Positions 1-8,816 of a stretch of DNA of 42,081 nucleotides are shown here, one piece after another. The position numbers and the translations under genes were made by a program. Position 1 is the stretch's first letter; every line of letters starts with the position of its first letter. This stretch comes from Opitutaceae bacterium (GTDB taxonomy: Bacteria; Verrucomicrobiota; Verrucomicrobiia; Opitutales; Opitutaceae): positions 1 through 42,081 of the forward strand of contig JALOTV010000001.1 of the NCBI GenBank assembly GCA_025457685.1, read 5' to 3'. The notes beneath the pieces are model-generated. The model did not search any database. It worked only from the letters and a program-made list of their open reading frames with translations, and was not told the DNA's origin.

Positions 1-208
1 CGCCGCGCGACTGATCTGGTGTCGGGTCAGATCAAAAACATGTCCGCGCCCTTGTCCGTGGCTCCGCGAACAACGCTCGTGCTTTACCTTGGCGGCAAAG
101 ATACGCGCAGGGCCGATCTCCCCGGAGAAAAGCCGAAGCGCGCAGGCGGATGGCGTCGTTGATCACGATACCGGTCAGCCACGGTGGGGCCGGTGCGGAG
201 GCGCTGGG

Positions 209-1708
209 TTAGAGGATGGGCACGTCTTCGGGAACTTGGGCGTGGAGGGGCGGCTTGGCGAGTCGGGTGGCTGCGTCGAGTTTGAGTTCGGAGGCGGAGC
301 GCAGGGTGATGATGTCGTGTTCGCGGTTGCGGAAGGTGCTCTCGAGTATGGTGACGTCGCGGATGTCTTTGAGGACGGCGCCACGGGTGTTGTCGGTGAC
401 GGTGCAGCGGTGGACGAGAAGTTGTTGGGGGGCGTAGGCCGGGTCGGTGGTGTAGCGGGTGGCGGTGGGGCCGAAGCGTTCGCAGATCACCCAGAGGGCG
501 GTCCGGCCGAGGTGTTCGAAGCGGCAGTCGTGAAGGGCGATGCGGCGGCTGGCATCGTCGATTTGAATGCCGTTGAGGAGCCCGTCGGCGAAGCGGGTGC
601 GCTGCAGGATACCATCGACCACGCGGGTGAGTTTTAGGCATTTGCCGCCGACGGGAGAGGAGAAGTCGGAGTCGGTGATGAGCAGGCGATTGATGCCCAG
701 GAGGTAGCTGTTGTGGTGGAGTTCGCTGTGGTTGCCGCAGTTGTTGATGCGGACGCGGTCGAAGAGGAGGTCGCTGACGCGTTTGATGTGGACGCCGTGG
801 TCGAAGACATCGCGGACCACGAGGTTTTGCAGGAGGATGCGGCCGCCTTGTTTTGCGGGGTCGTCGATGCCGGATGAGATTTCGACGCCGTTGCCGGGGC
901 GTCCGTCGCCGTCTATGGTGAAGTCTTTGAGGACGACGTCGCTGAGCGCGCCCTTGGGGTTGCGGAGGGAGGCACCGGGGAAGTCGGCGGTCTTGCGGAT
1001 GACGGTGTAGTCGCGGCCGGCACCGACGAGGGTGAGGCGGTCACAGAGGGTGAGGGGAGAGGTCAGCGGGTGGATGCCGGAAGCCAGAGCGACGATGCCT
1101 CCGCCGCGTTTCCCGACTAGATCAATGGCTGCCTGAATGGATTCGCCGGGGGCGACCGAGACGGTGAAGTCGAAGGATTGGCGTGGCGTGGAGATGGGGC
1201 TGTAAGCGGTGGTCCAGTGGCTCTCCACGAGAGGAACGAGGTCTGCAGCCAGGGTGACGGGGGCCAGCGCGGGCTTGGGGGTGGAGGGGGCGCTGGCTGT
1301 CTCCTCGGGTATGGTGATGGTGAATGAGCGATCGATCTCGGTGTCGCCTTTGCGCGCAAAAACTTTGAGCAGGACGGTGGCGGGGCCGAGGCTGGAGCGC
1401 GGGCGGGTGACCTTGCCGGTGGAGGTGAGGTGCTCGGCGTCGCTGGACCACCAGCGGAAGGCATAGCCGTCGCCGGAGCGAGCGGGGAGGGCGAGGTCTG
1501 AGGTGAGGTTGGACAGGTCGCCGGTCAAGGTGATGGCATCGAGTCTAAGGCGAAGGCCGTCGCGATCGGTGAGTGCGCCTTGGATGTGAGTTTGGCCGTC
1601 GAGACTGGCATCTTTGTAAAGGCGGAGAAAGGCGCCATCGAAGGGCCTGTCAGCGAGGAGGGCGCAGGGGGTGACGATGGCGAAGAGCGTGACGCGGAAA
1701 AGGTGCAT
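209..1708 (-). CDS. Secreted right-handed beta-helix (pectate-lyase-like) protein with N-terminal bacterial Ig-like segment
   Basis: ORF 209..1786; start moved to ATG at 1708 (MHLFRVTLFAIVTPCALLA signal-like). 'SIQAAIDLVGKRGGGIVALASGIHPLTSPLTLCDRLTLVGAGRDYTVI' followed by repeated beta-helix-like strands; preceded by 'ATVLLKVFARKGDTEIDRSFTITIPE' Ig-like segment. Confidence 0.75.
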   Translation of the reverse strand: MHLFRVTLFAIVTPCALLADRPFDGAFLRLYKDASLDGQTHIQGALTDRDGLRLRLDAITLTGDLSNLTSDLALPARSGDGYAFRWWSSDAEHLTSTGKVTRPRSSLGPATVLLKVFARKGDTEIDRSFTITIPEETASAPSTPKPALAPVTLAADLVPLVESHWTTAYSPISTPRQSFDFTVSVAPGESIQAAIDLVGKRGGGIVALASGIHPLTSPLTLCDRLTLVGAGRDYTVIRKTADFPGASLRNPKGALSDVVLKDFTIDGDGRPGNGVEISSGIDDPAKQGGRILLQNLVVRDVFDHGVHIKRVSDLLFDRVRINNCGNHSELHHNSYLLGINRLLITDSDFSSPVGGKCLKLTRVVDGILQRTRFADGLLNGIQIDDASRRIALHDCRFEHLGRTALWVICERFGPTATRYTTDPAYAPQQLLVHRCTVTDNTRGAVLKDIRDVTILESTFRNREHDIITLRSASELKLDAATRLAKPPLHAQVPEDVPIL

Positions 1709-1939
1709 GAAGGGGGATGAAAAATGCGGAGTAGTGGAGGCGGAACGCGAGGTGTGGGACGGGGCTGTTTTACAGGGTGGAACCATCCATTGCGCGATCC
1801 GATGGGGCTGCGCGGGTGCGGGGAAGTTTACGGCCGTTGCGTGAATGGCTCCTCAGCAACCCGAGCCTGCTCGAAATCCGGGCGGTCCGGAAAAGTGCGT
1901 CCGGTGCGGGCGTGGGGCAGGCGCATGCGGAGACTGCGT

Positions 1940-4117
1940 TTAACGGAGCAGGCGCACGATTCGGGCGGAGAAATCACCGGGGAAGGGAAGGCGCAGTCTA
2001 CCGTCGACAAGATCGGGAGCGGGCTGGCCGGGTTCGCCGAAAGTCTTCGCGATTCGCCAGCCGGAGCCAGGAGGGAGCGGCAGGAAGACGCGGGAGGGAG
2101 CGGAGGCGAAGGCGTGGGCGACGACGAGGGCCTCGTCGCCGGCGGGTGAGACCCGGACCATGGCTTGCCAGCCGCGAGGGTGGCGCCAGCTTTCGCCGAG
2201 TTCACGGTGCAGGCGGCTGACGCCGTGTTTGATCACCGGCGCGACCTCGCCGTAGAGGCGTTGGGCGTCGAGGGTGATATTCCACTGATCGGCGGAGAGG
2301 CCGGCGACATCGCCGGACAGGCACATGCGGCCGAGGAAGGTGGCGGCGAGCGAATAGACCAGGCGGCGCTCGGTGTCCGACGGATGCAGCACGGCCCAGA
2401 TCTGACTCTGGCGCGGCAGCATGAGCCGATGGAGATTGGCGGCGATGAGCGGGATCTCCACGAGCTCGTGGGCATCGGAGAAAGACGACATGGCGCTGCG
2501 TGCGAGCATGGAGGGCTCCAGGCGGTGGCCGCCGGAGGAGCAGTTCTCGATCACGAGGTGGGGGAGGCGTTCGCGCAGGCGGTCGAGGAAGCGGTAGGTG
2601 GCGAGCACCTGGCGGCGCAGGCCCTCGCCGAGGGAGGCGCGGTCGGGCGTCTCGTTGCCCAGACCGAGGGTCTCGTTGTAGTCGATTTTCAGATACCCGA
2701 AGCCGCCGCGGTCGAGGCGGTCGATGATCTTTTCCTCCAGATAGGCGAAGGCCCACGGATCGGTGAGATCCCAGAAGCGGCGGTGGCGGACGGTGACGGG
2801 GATGCCGTCGCGCTTGAGGAAGTGGTCGGCGAGGGAGAAGGCGGTGGAGGTGTCGCCCACGGTCTCCATCTCGAACCAGAGGCCCGGGATGATGCCGCGT
2901 TCGCGGATGGCGGCGGCGGCGGCCTCGATGCCTTGCGGGAAGAGTTTGGCGCTGGGGATCCAGTCGCCGTGGCCGCTGCCCCAGTCGCCGCCGTCGGGCT
3001 TATACCAGCCGGCGTCGATGACGAGGGTCTTGACCGGGGAGCCTTTGAGACGGTCGGCGAGGGCAACGAGCTTGGCGTGGGACGGATCGCCCCAGGTGGT
3101 GCACCATTCGTTAAAGATGACGGGCAGGGTGTGCTCGCGCTCGGGGTGGGTGTCGGCGGGGCGGTGTTGGAGGTCGGTGAGGCGGTCGCAGGCGGCGTCG
3201 AGGTCGCCGGCCACGCAGGTGAGGTAGGCGGGCGGGGCGTCGAGGCGTTGGCCGGGGGCGACGACGGCGGTCCAGTGGCCAAACTCGCGGTCGGCGAGGC
3301 CGCCGGAGAGGCAGGCGTCGTCGTTTTGGCGGGCGATCTCCATCTGCCAGGAACCGGCCCAGCCGATCTGGGCGGCCCAAATGACGCCGACCTCGGTGTC
3401 TTCAAGGGCGACGAAGGGGAACCAGCGGCGCACGGGCATGGTGCCGACCTGGCCGAAGCGTTCGCTGAAAAGGCCTGCGCCGGACCAGGAGCGCTCGAGG
3501 TGGAGCTGTTCGAGGGTCTCGACGACGTGGCGGCCCTCGGCGCTCCAAGCGGAGCGGAAGCGGTGGGCGCGCAGGCGGCCCGGGGCGTCGGCGCGGGCGA
3601 AGGGGGTGAGGCCGCCGAGGGAGAAGCTGGTCAACAGTTCCAGCGTGACGGGGGCGGAGCCCGCGTTGACGAAGGCGCACTCGATGGTGACGGCGGCGTC
3701 GCCGTCGTGCCAGGAGAGGCGGTGTTCGATGCGGTGGCCGGTGGCGGCGTCGAGGAGGGTGGTGAGGACGGTCTGGCGACCGGTGGCGGCGTCGCGCGAG
3801 TGGGCTTGTGCGTGGTATTTGAAGTCGGCGTTGGCCGGGGCGGAGCGGAGGGTGTGGCCCTGGGCGAAGGCGCCTGGGTAGGAGTCGCCGACGCGTTTCA
3901 CGTGGACGAGCGGGTCGGGCACGCGGGCGAGAGGCGGGACGGGCTCGGGGCCGGAGTCGATGTAGAACTCGCCGGCGAGGGTCGCGCGCGGCTCGACGAG
4001 AGCGGCGAGTTTCGCGGCGGGGACGAGTTGCAAGGTGACCGCGCCGGAGGCGGCGTCGTGAAGGTAGGCGACGTCTATGTCGGCGATAGACCAGCGGGAG
4101 AGGAGGGTCAGCGGCAT
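1940..4117 (-). CDS. Alpha-galactosidase-like glycoside hydrolase, GH36 family
   Basis: 725 aa, no obvious signal peptide; 'FNEWCTTWGDPS', 'VKTLVIDAGWYKPDGGDWGSGHGDWIPSAKLFPQGI', 'FGYLKIDYNETLG', 'LVIENCSSGGHRLEPSMLARSAMSSFSDAHE' are GH36/clan GH-D type motifs. Confidence 0.85.
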   Translation of the reverse strand: MPLTLLSRWSIADIDVAYLHDAASGAVTLQLVPAAKLAALVEPRATLAGEFYIDSGPEPVPPLARVPDPLVHVKRVGDSYPGAFAQGHTLRSAPANADFKYHAQAHSRDAATGRQTVLTTLLDAATGHRIEHRLSWHDGDAAVTIECAFVNAGSAPVTLELLTSFSLGGLTPFARADAPGRLRAHRFRSAWSAEGRHVVETLEQLHLERSWSGAGLFSERFGQVGTMPVRRWFPFVALEDTEVGVIWAAQIGWAGSWQMEIARQNDDACLSGGLADREFGHWTAVVAPGQRLDAPPAYLTCVAGDLDAACDRLTDLQHRPADTHPEREHTLPVIFNEWCTTWGDPSHAKLVALADRLKGSPVKTLVIDAGWYKPDGGDWGSGHGDWIPSAKLFPQGIEAAAAAIRERGIIPGLWFEMETVGDTSTAFSLADHFLKRDGIPVTVRHRRFWDLTDPWAFAYLEEKIIDRLDRGGFGYLKIDYNETLGLGNETPDRASLGEGLRRQVLATYRFLDRLRERLPHLVIENCSSGGHRLEPSMLARSAMSSFSDAHELVEIPLIAANLHRLMLPRQSQIWAVLHPSDTERRLVYSLAATFLGRMCLSGDVAGLSADQWNITLDAQRLYGEVAPVIKHGVSRLHRELGESWRHPRGWQAMVRVSPAGDEALVVAHAFASAPSRVFLPLPPGSGWRIAKTFGEPGQPAPDLVDGRLRLPFPGDFSARIVRLLR

Positions 4118-4141
4118 GAGTTGAGAGAGTTGAAAATTAAG

Positions 4142-6154
4142 TTAGCGAGTTTCGTTCGCGACCGTCACCGAGCCGAGAAAGTCGCTCAGGGCGGCGGTGA
4201 AGGCGGCGGGTTGTTCGAGGTTGGAGAGATGTCCGGCGTCGGGGATGACGACGCTGCGCAGGGCGGGCAGAACGGCGCGAAAGCGCGCGGCGGATTCCTC
4301 GCGGTGATCGTTGGCGCCCGCGAGCCAGAGCACGGGGGCGGAAGGCGCAGCCTGGCGGATGCGGTCAAGCACGCTGGCACCGAGCAGGTGCGGCGGCTCG
4401 ACGTGCAGGGGTTGCCAAGCGCTCCAGTCGGCGATCATGGCCGAGAGGAGTGGGCGGAGCGCGTCTGCGCGAGGGCCTGCTCCACGTAGCAAGGCTTCGC
4501 GCCAGCGGGTCTTGAGTGTGGCTACGCCTTCGGCGCGGGTTTGTTCGATCTCGGCGAGGCGAGCGGCGAGCCGCTCGCCGTGGAGTGCCTCGCCGCTGCC
4601 CGGGCCGGTATAGACCGTGCCGCTTGCTAGGGTGGCGGAGAGCAGACGCTCGGGGTGCAGGGCGAGAAAGTCGGCGGCGACGAAGGCGCCGAGGGACAGG
4701 CCGACGACATGAGCACGGGCGATGCCGAGTTGATCGAGCAGGGCCGCGAGGTCGCCGGCGTGGGAGAAGGCGCGACCCTCGACGGGATCGTCGGCCAGGC
4801 CGTAGCCGCGAAGGTCGTATCGAATTACCCGATACGACTTGGCGAGATCGGCGAACTGCGGGTCCCACATGCGGCGGTCGAAGGAGTGGCCGTGGAGAAG
4901 GACGACGGTCTCGCCCGCGCCGGCGGCCTCGTAGGGCAAGTCTGCGCCGGGAGCGTGGATGATGCCCTCCTCGAAGCTAGGCAGGTCGCGCGGGGTGGCG
5001 CGCTCGAGCTCGGCGCGCACCATGTCCATGAGCACGTGGGAGGTCCAGAAGCCGGAGAACCCGGCGCGGTTGGCGACGCCGGTGTCCACGTGGGCGACGA
5101 AGACGGCGCGGATATCGTGGCGGCGGTCGATCCACGGGTAGGTGCCGGCCCAACTCGGGCTGCTGACGACGACGGCGTCGCCATGGGCGTCGAGTTGCTC
5201 GCGCCAGACGCCGAGGCCGTAAACGCCGTGGTGCGTCTCGCCGCGAACGCGCTCGACGAACTCCTCGCGTTTCACGCGGGCGCCGCGCACCTGATCGGCG
5301 AGCATCTCGGTGACGGCGCGTTCGGAGAGGATGCGCCGACCTGCGAACACGCCGCCGTCGGCGATCATGGCGAGGAAGCGCGTGTAGTCGTGGAGGGTGC
5401 TCACGGCGCCGCCGGCGATCATCGGCGTGTGACCCGGATCGACGGGGGTGAAGCGCGTGCCGGTGAAGCCCAGCGGGCGGCCGATTTTTTCGGCGAAGAG
5501 GGTTTCCCAGTCTTGGCCCGAGGCGACCTCGGCCATGCGGCCGGCGACCTGCATGGCGAGGCCGCCGTAGTCGAAACGTTCGCCGGGGAGAAACGGCGCG
5601 GGCAGGGGCAGCAGATGGGCGACGGATTCGGCGGTGGTTGGGTAGGCGTCGGTCGGGCGACCCTCGGGCTGGTAGGGCGGGTAGCCCGAGACATGCGAGA
5701 AGAGCTGACGGAGGGTGGCGCGGCCCTTGGGGGCGTCGCCAAATTCGGGCAACCATTTCACGGCGCGGTCGTCGAGGGAGAGCGCGCCGTCGTCGGTGAC
5801 TGCGAGCATGGCGGCGGCGCCGAGCCACTTGCCGGCGGAGGCGATGTAAACGGGGGTGTCGGCGTCGTTGGCGCCGAAGTGGCGTTCGTAGAGCACGCGG
5901 TCGCCCTGCGCGATCCACAGCGAGCAGCCGGGGTAGAAGCCGTGGTCCACCCAGCTTTGCACACGCCGGGTGACAAGCGGGAAGGCGTCAACTGAAGCGG
6001 AAGCGCCGTCGCCGGCCGCTCCGGTCGCGGTGGTCGGGGGAATGGTGAACAGGGGCATGGCGAAGAGCAGCTGGCGAAGCCGTAGGCGCATGCGGGCCAA
6101 GATCCGGACTCCGTCGCCGGGGCGACGCGACGCAGGGGCGGGGGCGGCCTCCAT
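4142..6154 (-). CDS. Bifunctional fusion: serine beta-lactamase-like (class C/esterase) domain plus alpha/beta hydrolase
   Basis: N-terminal half 'YIASAGKWLGAAAML' (SxxK) and 'LFSHVSGYPPYQPEG'; C-terminal half 'VVLLHGHSFDRRMWDPQFADLAKSYRVIRYDLRGYG', 'VVGLSLGAFVAADFL' (GxSxG), 'IPDAGHLSNLEQP'. Start ambiguous: 6154 (ATG next to the upstream stop) or 6091 (MRLRLRQLLFAMPLF, signal-like). Confidence 0.82.
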   Translation of the reverse strand: MEAAPAPASRRPGDGVRILARMRLRLRQLLFAMPLFTIPPTTATGAAGDGASASVDAFPLVTRRVQSWVDHGFYPGCSLWIAQGDRVLYERHFGANDADTPVYIASAGKWLGAAAMLAVTDDGALSLDDRAVKWLPEFGDAPKGRATLRQLFSHVSGYPPYQPEGRPTDAYPTTAESVAHLLPLPAPFLPGERFDYGGLAMQVAGRMAEVASGQDWETLFAEKIGRPLGFTGTRFTPVDPGHTPMIAGGAVSTLHDYTRFLAMIADGGVFAGRRILSERAVTEMLADQVRGARVKREEFVERVRGETHHGVYGLGVWREQLDAHGDAVVVSSPSWAGTYPWIDRRHDIRAVFVAHVDTGVANRAGFSGFWTSHVLMDMVRAELERATPRDLPSFEEGIIHAPGADLPYEAAGAGETVVLLHGHSFDRRMWDPQFADLAKSYRVIRYDLRGYGLADDPVEGRAFSHAGDLAALLDQLGIARAHVVGLSLGAFVAADFLALHPERLLSATLASGTVYTGPGSGEALHGERLAARLAEIEQTRAEGVATLKTRWREALLRGAGPRADALRPLLSAMIADWSAWQPLHVEPPHLLGASVLDRIRQAAPSAPVLWLAGANDHREESAARFRAVLPALRSVVIPDAGHLSNLEQPAAFTAALSDFLGSVTVANETR

Positions 6155-6155
6155 G

Positions 6156-7694
6156 TCAGGATTTTTTATCGGGTTCGGGGATGGTCTCGATGCCGGCGGC
6201 TTGGTGGCGGGCGTCGAGCTGGGCGCAGACCTCGGCCATGATTTTTTCGGTCAGGGGGAAGCGCAGGGCCATGATGAAGGCGCCGCCCGAGAAGAGGATG
6301 TAGGGGATGATGGCGAGCCAGTAGAGGCGGTTGAGCACGTGCTCGGGCTGGGCGGCCTGGGTGGTGTCGAGACCGGACCAGACCACCATGTAGCCGACGA
6401 GGAGGGCGCAGAGGGAGATTTCGATCTTTTGGACGAAGCTCATCACCGCGGTGAAGAGGCCCTCGCGGCGTTGGCCGGTGATGATTTCGTCCACGTCGCA
6501 GATGTCGGGCATGATGGCCTGGGAGATGGTGTTGCCGATACCGATGAGCATGATGGTAAGCAGGGCGGGCAGCAGCATCAGGTAGGGGTGGGCGGGATTA
6601 TAGGCGAAGGGCAGGGTGAGGGCGGCTCCGAGGGAGCCGCCGGTGGCGAGGAGCAGGCCTCCCTTTTTGCCGATCCAGCGGCTGATGGGTTTTATCAGGG
6701 GAATCATCCCGAAGCCCCAGAGTGTGCCGATGGTGCTGCCGATGCCGGTGATCTTGAAGGCGAGGCTCTTGTCGCCGAGGCAGACGTAGTAAACGCCCAG
6801 GAAAACCAGGATGCCTCCGGCGGTGCGGTCTCCGAGGGTCTGAAAAACCTTGATGAACATCAGATTCATGAAGGCCTTGTTTTTCAGGGTGGTTTTGAGC
6901 GCGGGCAGCATCGGCACGCGCTTCTTCTTCACGGCGGTGTTGAGGTGGCTGAAACGCTCCTTGCAGACCAGAACGGTCACGGAGGCGGAGGCGATGGCGA
7001 GGACGCCGACAAAGCCGGCGATCCAGCGGATGCCGTTTATCTCGTTGGTCGGCGAGCCGGGCGCGGCGACGAAGGCAGCGTGCCCGACGGCCTTTAGTTT
7101 TTCCCAATCGAAGCCGGCGGCGAGCAGGTCGTTGAACGTGTTGACGACGCCGTGTTCAAAGAGCGGTCGCAACGCCAGCCAGTAAACCCAGGCGTTGCCG
7201 AGCAGGACGATCTGCAGGAAAAGCGTGCCGATGGCGGACACCTTGGAGCGTTCGTGATAATCGTCGGTGAGCTCGTAGCCGATGGCGTTCCACGACATGG
7301 CGAACAGGCCCCACGCGGTGTAGAACAGCACGCCGAACAGGAAGAGATAGACGAGCTGGGCGGTGGCACTCCACGAGCGATCAGCCCACCAGAGGAGGGA
7401 GAGGAAGACGGCGCCCAGCACGGAGCCGAGGACGAGGAAGGGTTTGCGACGGCCCCAGCGGGTGTTGGCGTTGTCGGAGATGTGGCCGAGCAGCGGATCG
7501 GTGATACCGTCGATCAGGCGTGGCAACATGATGGCCCAGGCCACAAGCGACGCGTTCAGGGAGAAGCCAATGGTGAAGATGGCGGTCGCCTGTCCGTAGG
7601 TGCAGATGAGTGCGTGGTTGGCGATGGCGCCCACGCCCCAAGCCCAGATCTGGCGACCGGGCGCGGTGTAGGGTTGCCGAGAGTGGGGGCGCAT
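6156..7694 (-). CDS. MFS sugar symporter, GPH (MelB-like) family
   Basis: 512 aa, multiple hydrophobic helices; 'LPRLIDGITDPLLGHISDNANTRWGRRKPFLVLGS' is a characteristic GPH-family loop. Confidence 0.85.
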   Translation of the reverse strand: MRPHSRQPYTAPGRQIWAWGVGAIANHALICTYGQATAIFTIGFSLNASLVAWAIMLPRLIDGITDPLLGHISDNANTRWGRRKPFLVLGSVLGAVFLSLLWWADRSWSATAQLVYLFLFGVLFYTAWGLFAMSWNAIGYELTDDYHERSKVSAIGTLFLQIVLLGNAWVYWLALRPLFEHGVVNTFNDLLAAGFDWEKLKAVGHAAFVAAPGSPTNEINGIRWIAGFVGVLAIASASVTVLVCKERFSHLNTAVKKKRVPMLPALKTTLKNKAFMNLMFIKVFQTLGDRTAGGILVFLGVYYVCLGDKSLAFKITGIGSTIGTLWGFGMIPLIKPISRWIGKKGGLLLATGGSLGAALTLPFAYNPAHPYLMLLPALLTIMLIGIGNTISQAIMPDICDVDEIITGQRREGLFTAVMSFVQKIEISLCALLVGYMVVWSGLDTTQAAQPEHVLNRLYWLAIIPYILFSGGAFIMALRFPLTEKIMAEVCAQLDARHQAAGIETIPEPDKKS

Positions 7695-7984
7695 GGGGAC
7701 TCGGCAACGATGCGGGAAGTGCCGCGGGAAGAAATCATCCGCGAAGTTTCATTGTTAACCCCGCATGACTTCGCAGGCGGCATCCCTCGGCGTTTGCTTA
7801 ACAGTGGAATCAAACTCGGTTTTGCGCGGAAGGCGGGGGCCCGTTTTACGAGTCACGGTCCATTGTCCGTCGTCCGTTCAGCCGCTCTCCCCACACGCAC
7901 TCGTGCGAGTCGGTCACGGTCGGAGAGCGAGTGCGGAGCGGACGAGCCTGCGACCAACAACAACTTCCCCCGTCGCGAATCCTT

Positions 7985-8764
7985 ATGAACCCCATGCTCC
8001 CCATCTCGGTCCTTGTCTCGTTCGTCGCCGTGTTCGCCGCGCGCGCGGCCGTCCCCGCGCCGATCTACGAGGAAAATTTCAACATGCGGCATGACCGTGT
8101 GCGCCTGGTGAATGGCGCCGCGCTGGGCGGGCCGGGCACGGGCGTCTCGGGCATGTTGGGCGATCGTGCCTACATGGGCGCGCCCAGAAGCACGGAGCAG
8201 GAGCCCAACAGTCCGGTGGCCTATGCGATAGCGCCCATCGCGGATCGCGAGCTTGGCGCATTTACCTGCGCGTTCTGGTATTTCCTCGATGAGCAGACTC
8301 CCGACCTGCAAGTCCTGGCGGAGACGGCGGGCGCGGGTTTTTTTCTACACCGGAACGGTTTTGAGATACGATTGGCCGGAAACTCGCCCGAGATTCGAAC
8401 GCGGATTTTCGCGACCGGCTCTCGGGGAACGTGGTGCGACTGGACGGCTTCCGGTCGCTGGATATTCGTGGCCTTTACCTGGCGGCAGGAGCAGAACCGG
8501 ATGGAAGTTTACCAAGGCACCTTCGATGGCGCCGTCACTTTGGTGCGCGAGATGCGTCGCGATGTGCCGACTTCACCGCTGGGCGTGCGCGATTCGGTGA
8601 TCTCGAGGCCGGAAACGCTGGGCAACACTTACACGCCCAAGCACGATCGACCCTTGGCTGGTCGGATGGATAATTTTCGCTTCTACGATCGGGTGTTGGA
8701 CCAAGCCCAGGTGGAGCGTTTGCGCTTGGCGGATGTCGGTAACCGCCCTGTTTCGCCGGAGTGA
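7985..8764 (+). CDS. Secreted LamG-like (concanavalin A-like fold) protein
   Basis: Start chosen at ATG 7985 (MNPMLPISVLVSFVAVFAARA signal-like); 'AFTCAFWYFLDEQTPDLQVLAE', 'RWIFVAFTWRQEQNRMEVYQGT', 'GRMDNFRFYDRVLDQAQVERL' is typical LamG ending. Confidence 0.7.
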   Translation: MNPMLPISVLVSFVAVFAARAAVPAPIYEENFNMRHDRVRLVNGAALGGPGTGVSGMLGDRAYMGAPRSTEQEPNSPVAYAIAPIADRELGAFTCAFWYFLDEQTPDLQVLAETAGAGFFLHRNGFEIRLAGNSPEIRTRIFATGSRGTWCDWTASGRWIFVAFTWRQEQNRMEVYQGTFDGAVTLVREMRRDVPTSPLGVRDSVISRPETLGNTYTPKHDRPLAGRMDNFRFYDRVLDQAQVERLRLADVGNRPVSPE

Positions 8765-8816
8765 TCACGCGCCCAGAAAGTGCGGCACCTAAAACTCACC
8801 GAACACGTTTCCAGCC

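Noticed and set aside
84-641. Overlapping ORFs on both strands at the window start (84..641 -, 89..637 +)
   Set aside because: Pro/Arg-rich and Gly-rich artefact frames overlapping the beta-helix protein.
1766-1783. TGTTTTACAGGGTGGAAC upstream of the beta-helix gene as another operator
   Set aside because: Spacing between half-sites does not match the other sites; too weak to include in the motif family.
2165-4489. 774-aa plus-strand ORF
   Set aside because: Lies antisense to the GH36 gene and the end of the bifunctional hydrolase; Gly/Ala/Glu/Val-rich composition typical of antisense frames in high-GC DNA, no recognisable motifs.
4655-5995. 446-aa plus-strand ORF
   Set aside because: Antisense to the bifunctional hydrolase, whose catalytic motifs are clear; low-complexity antisense translation.
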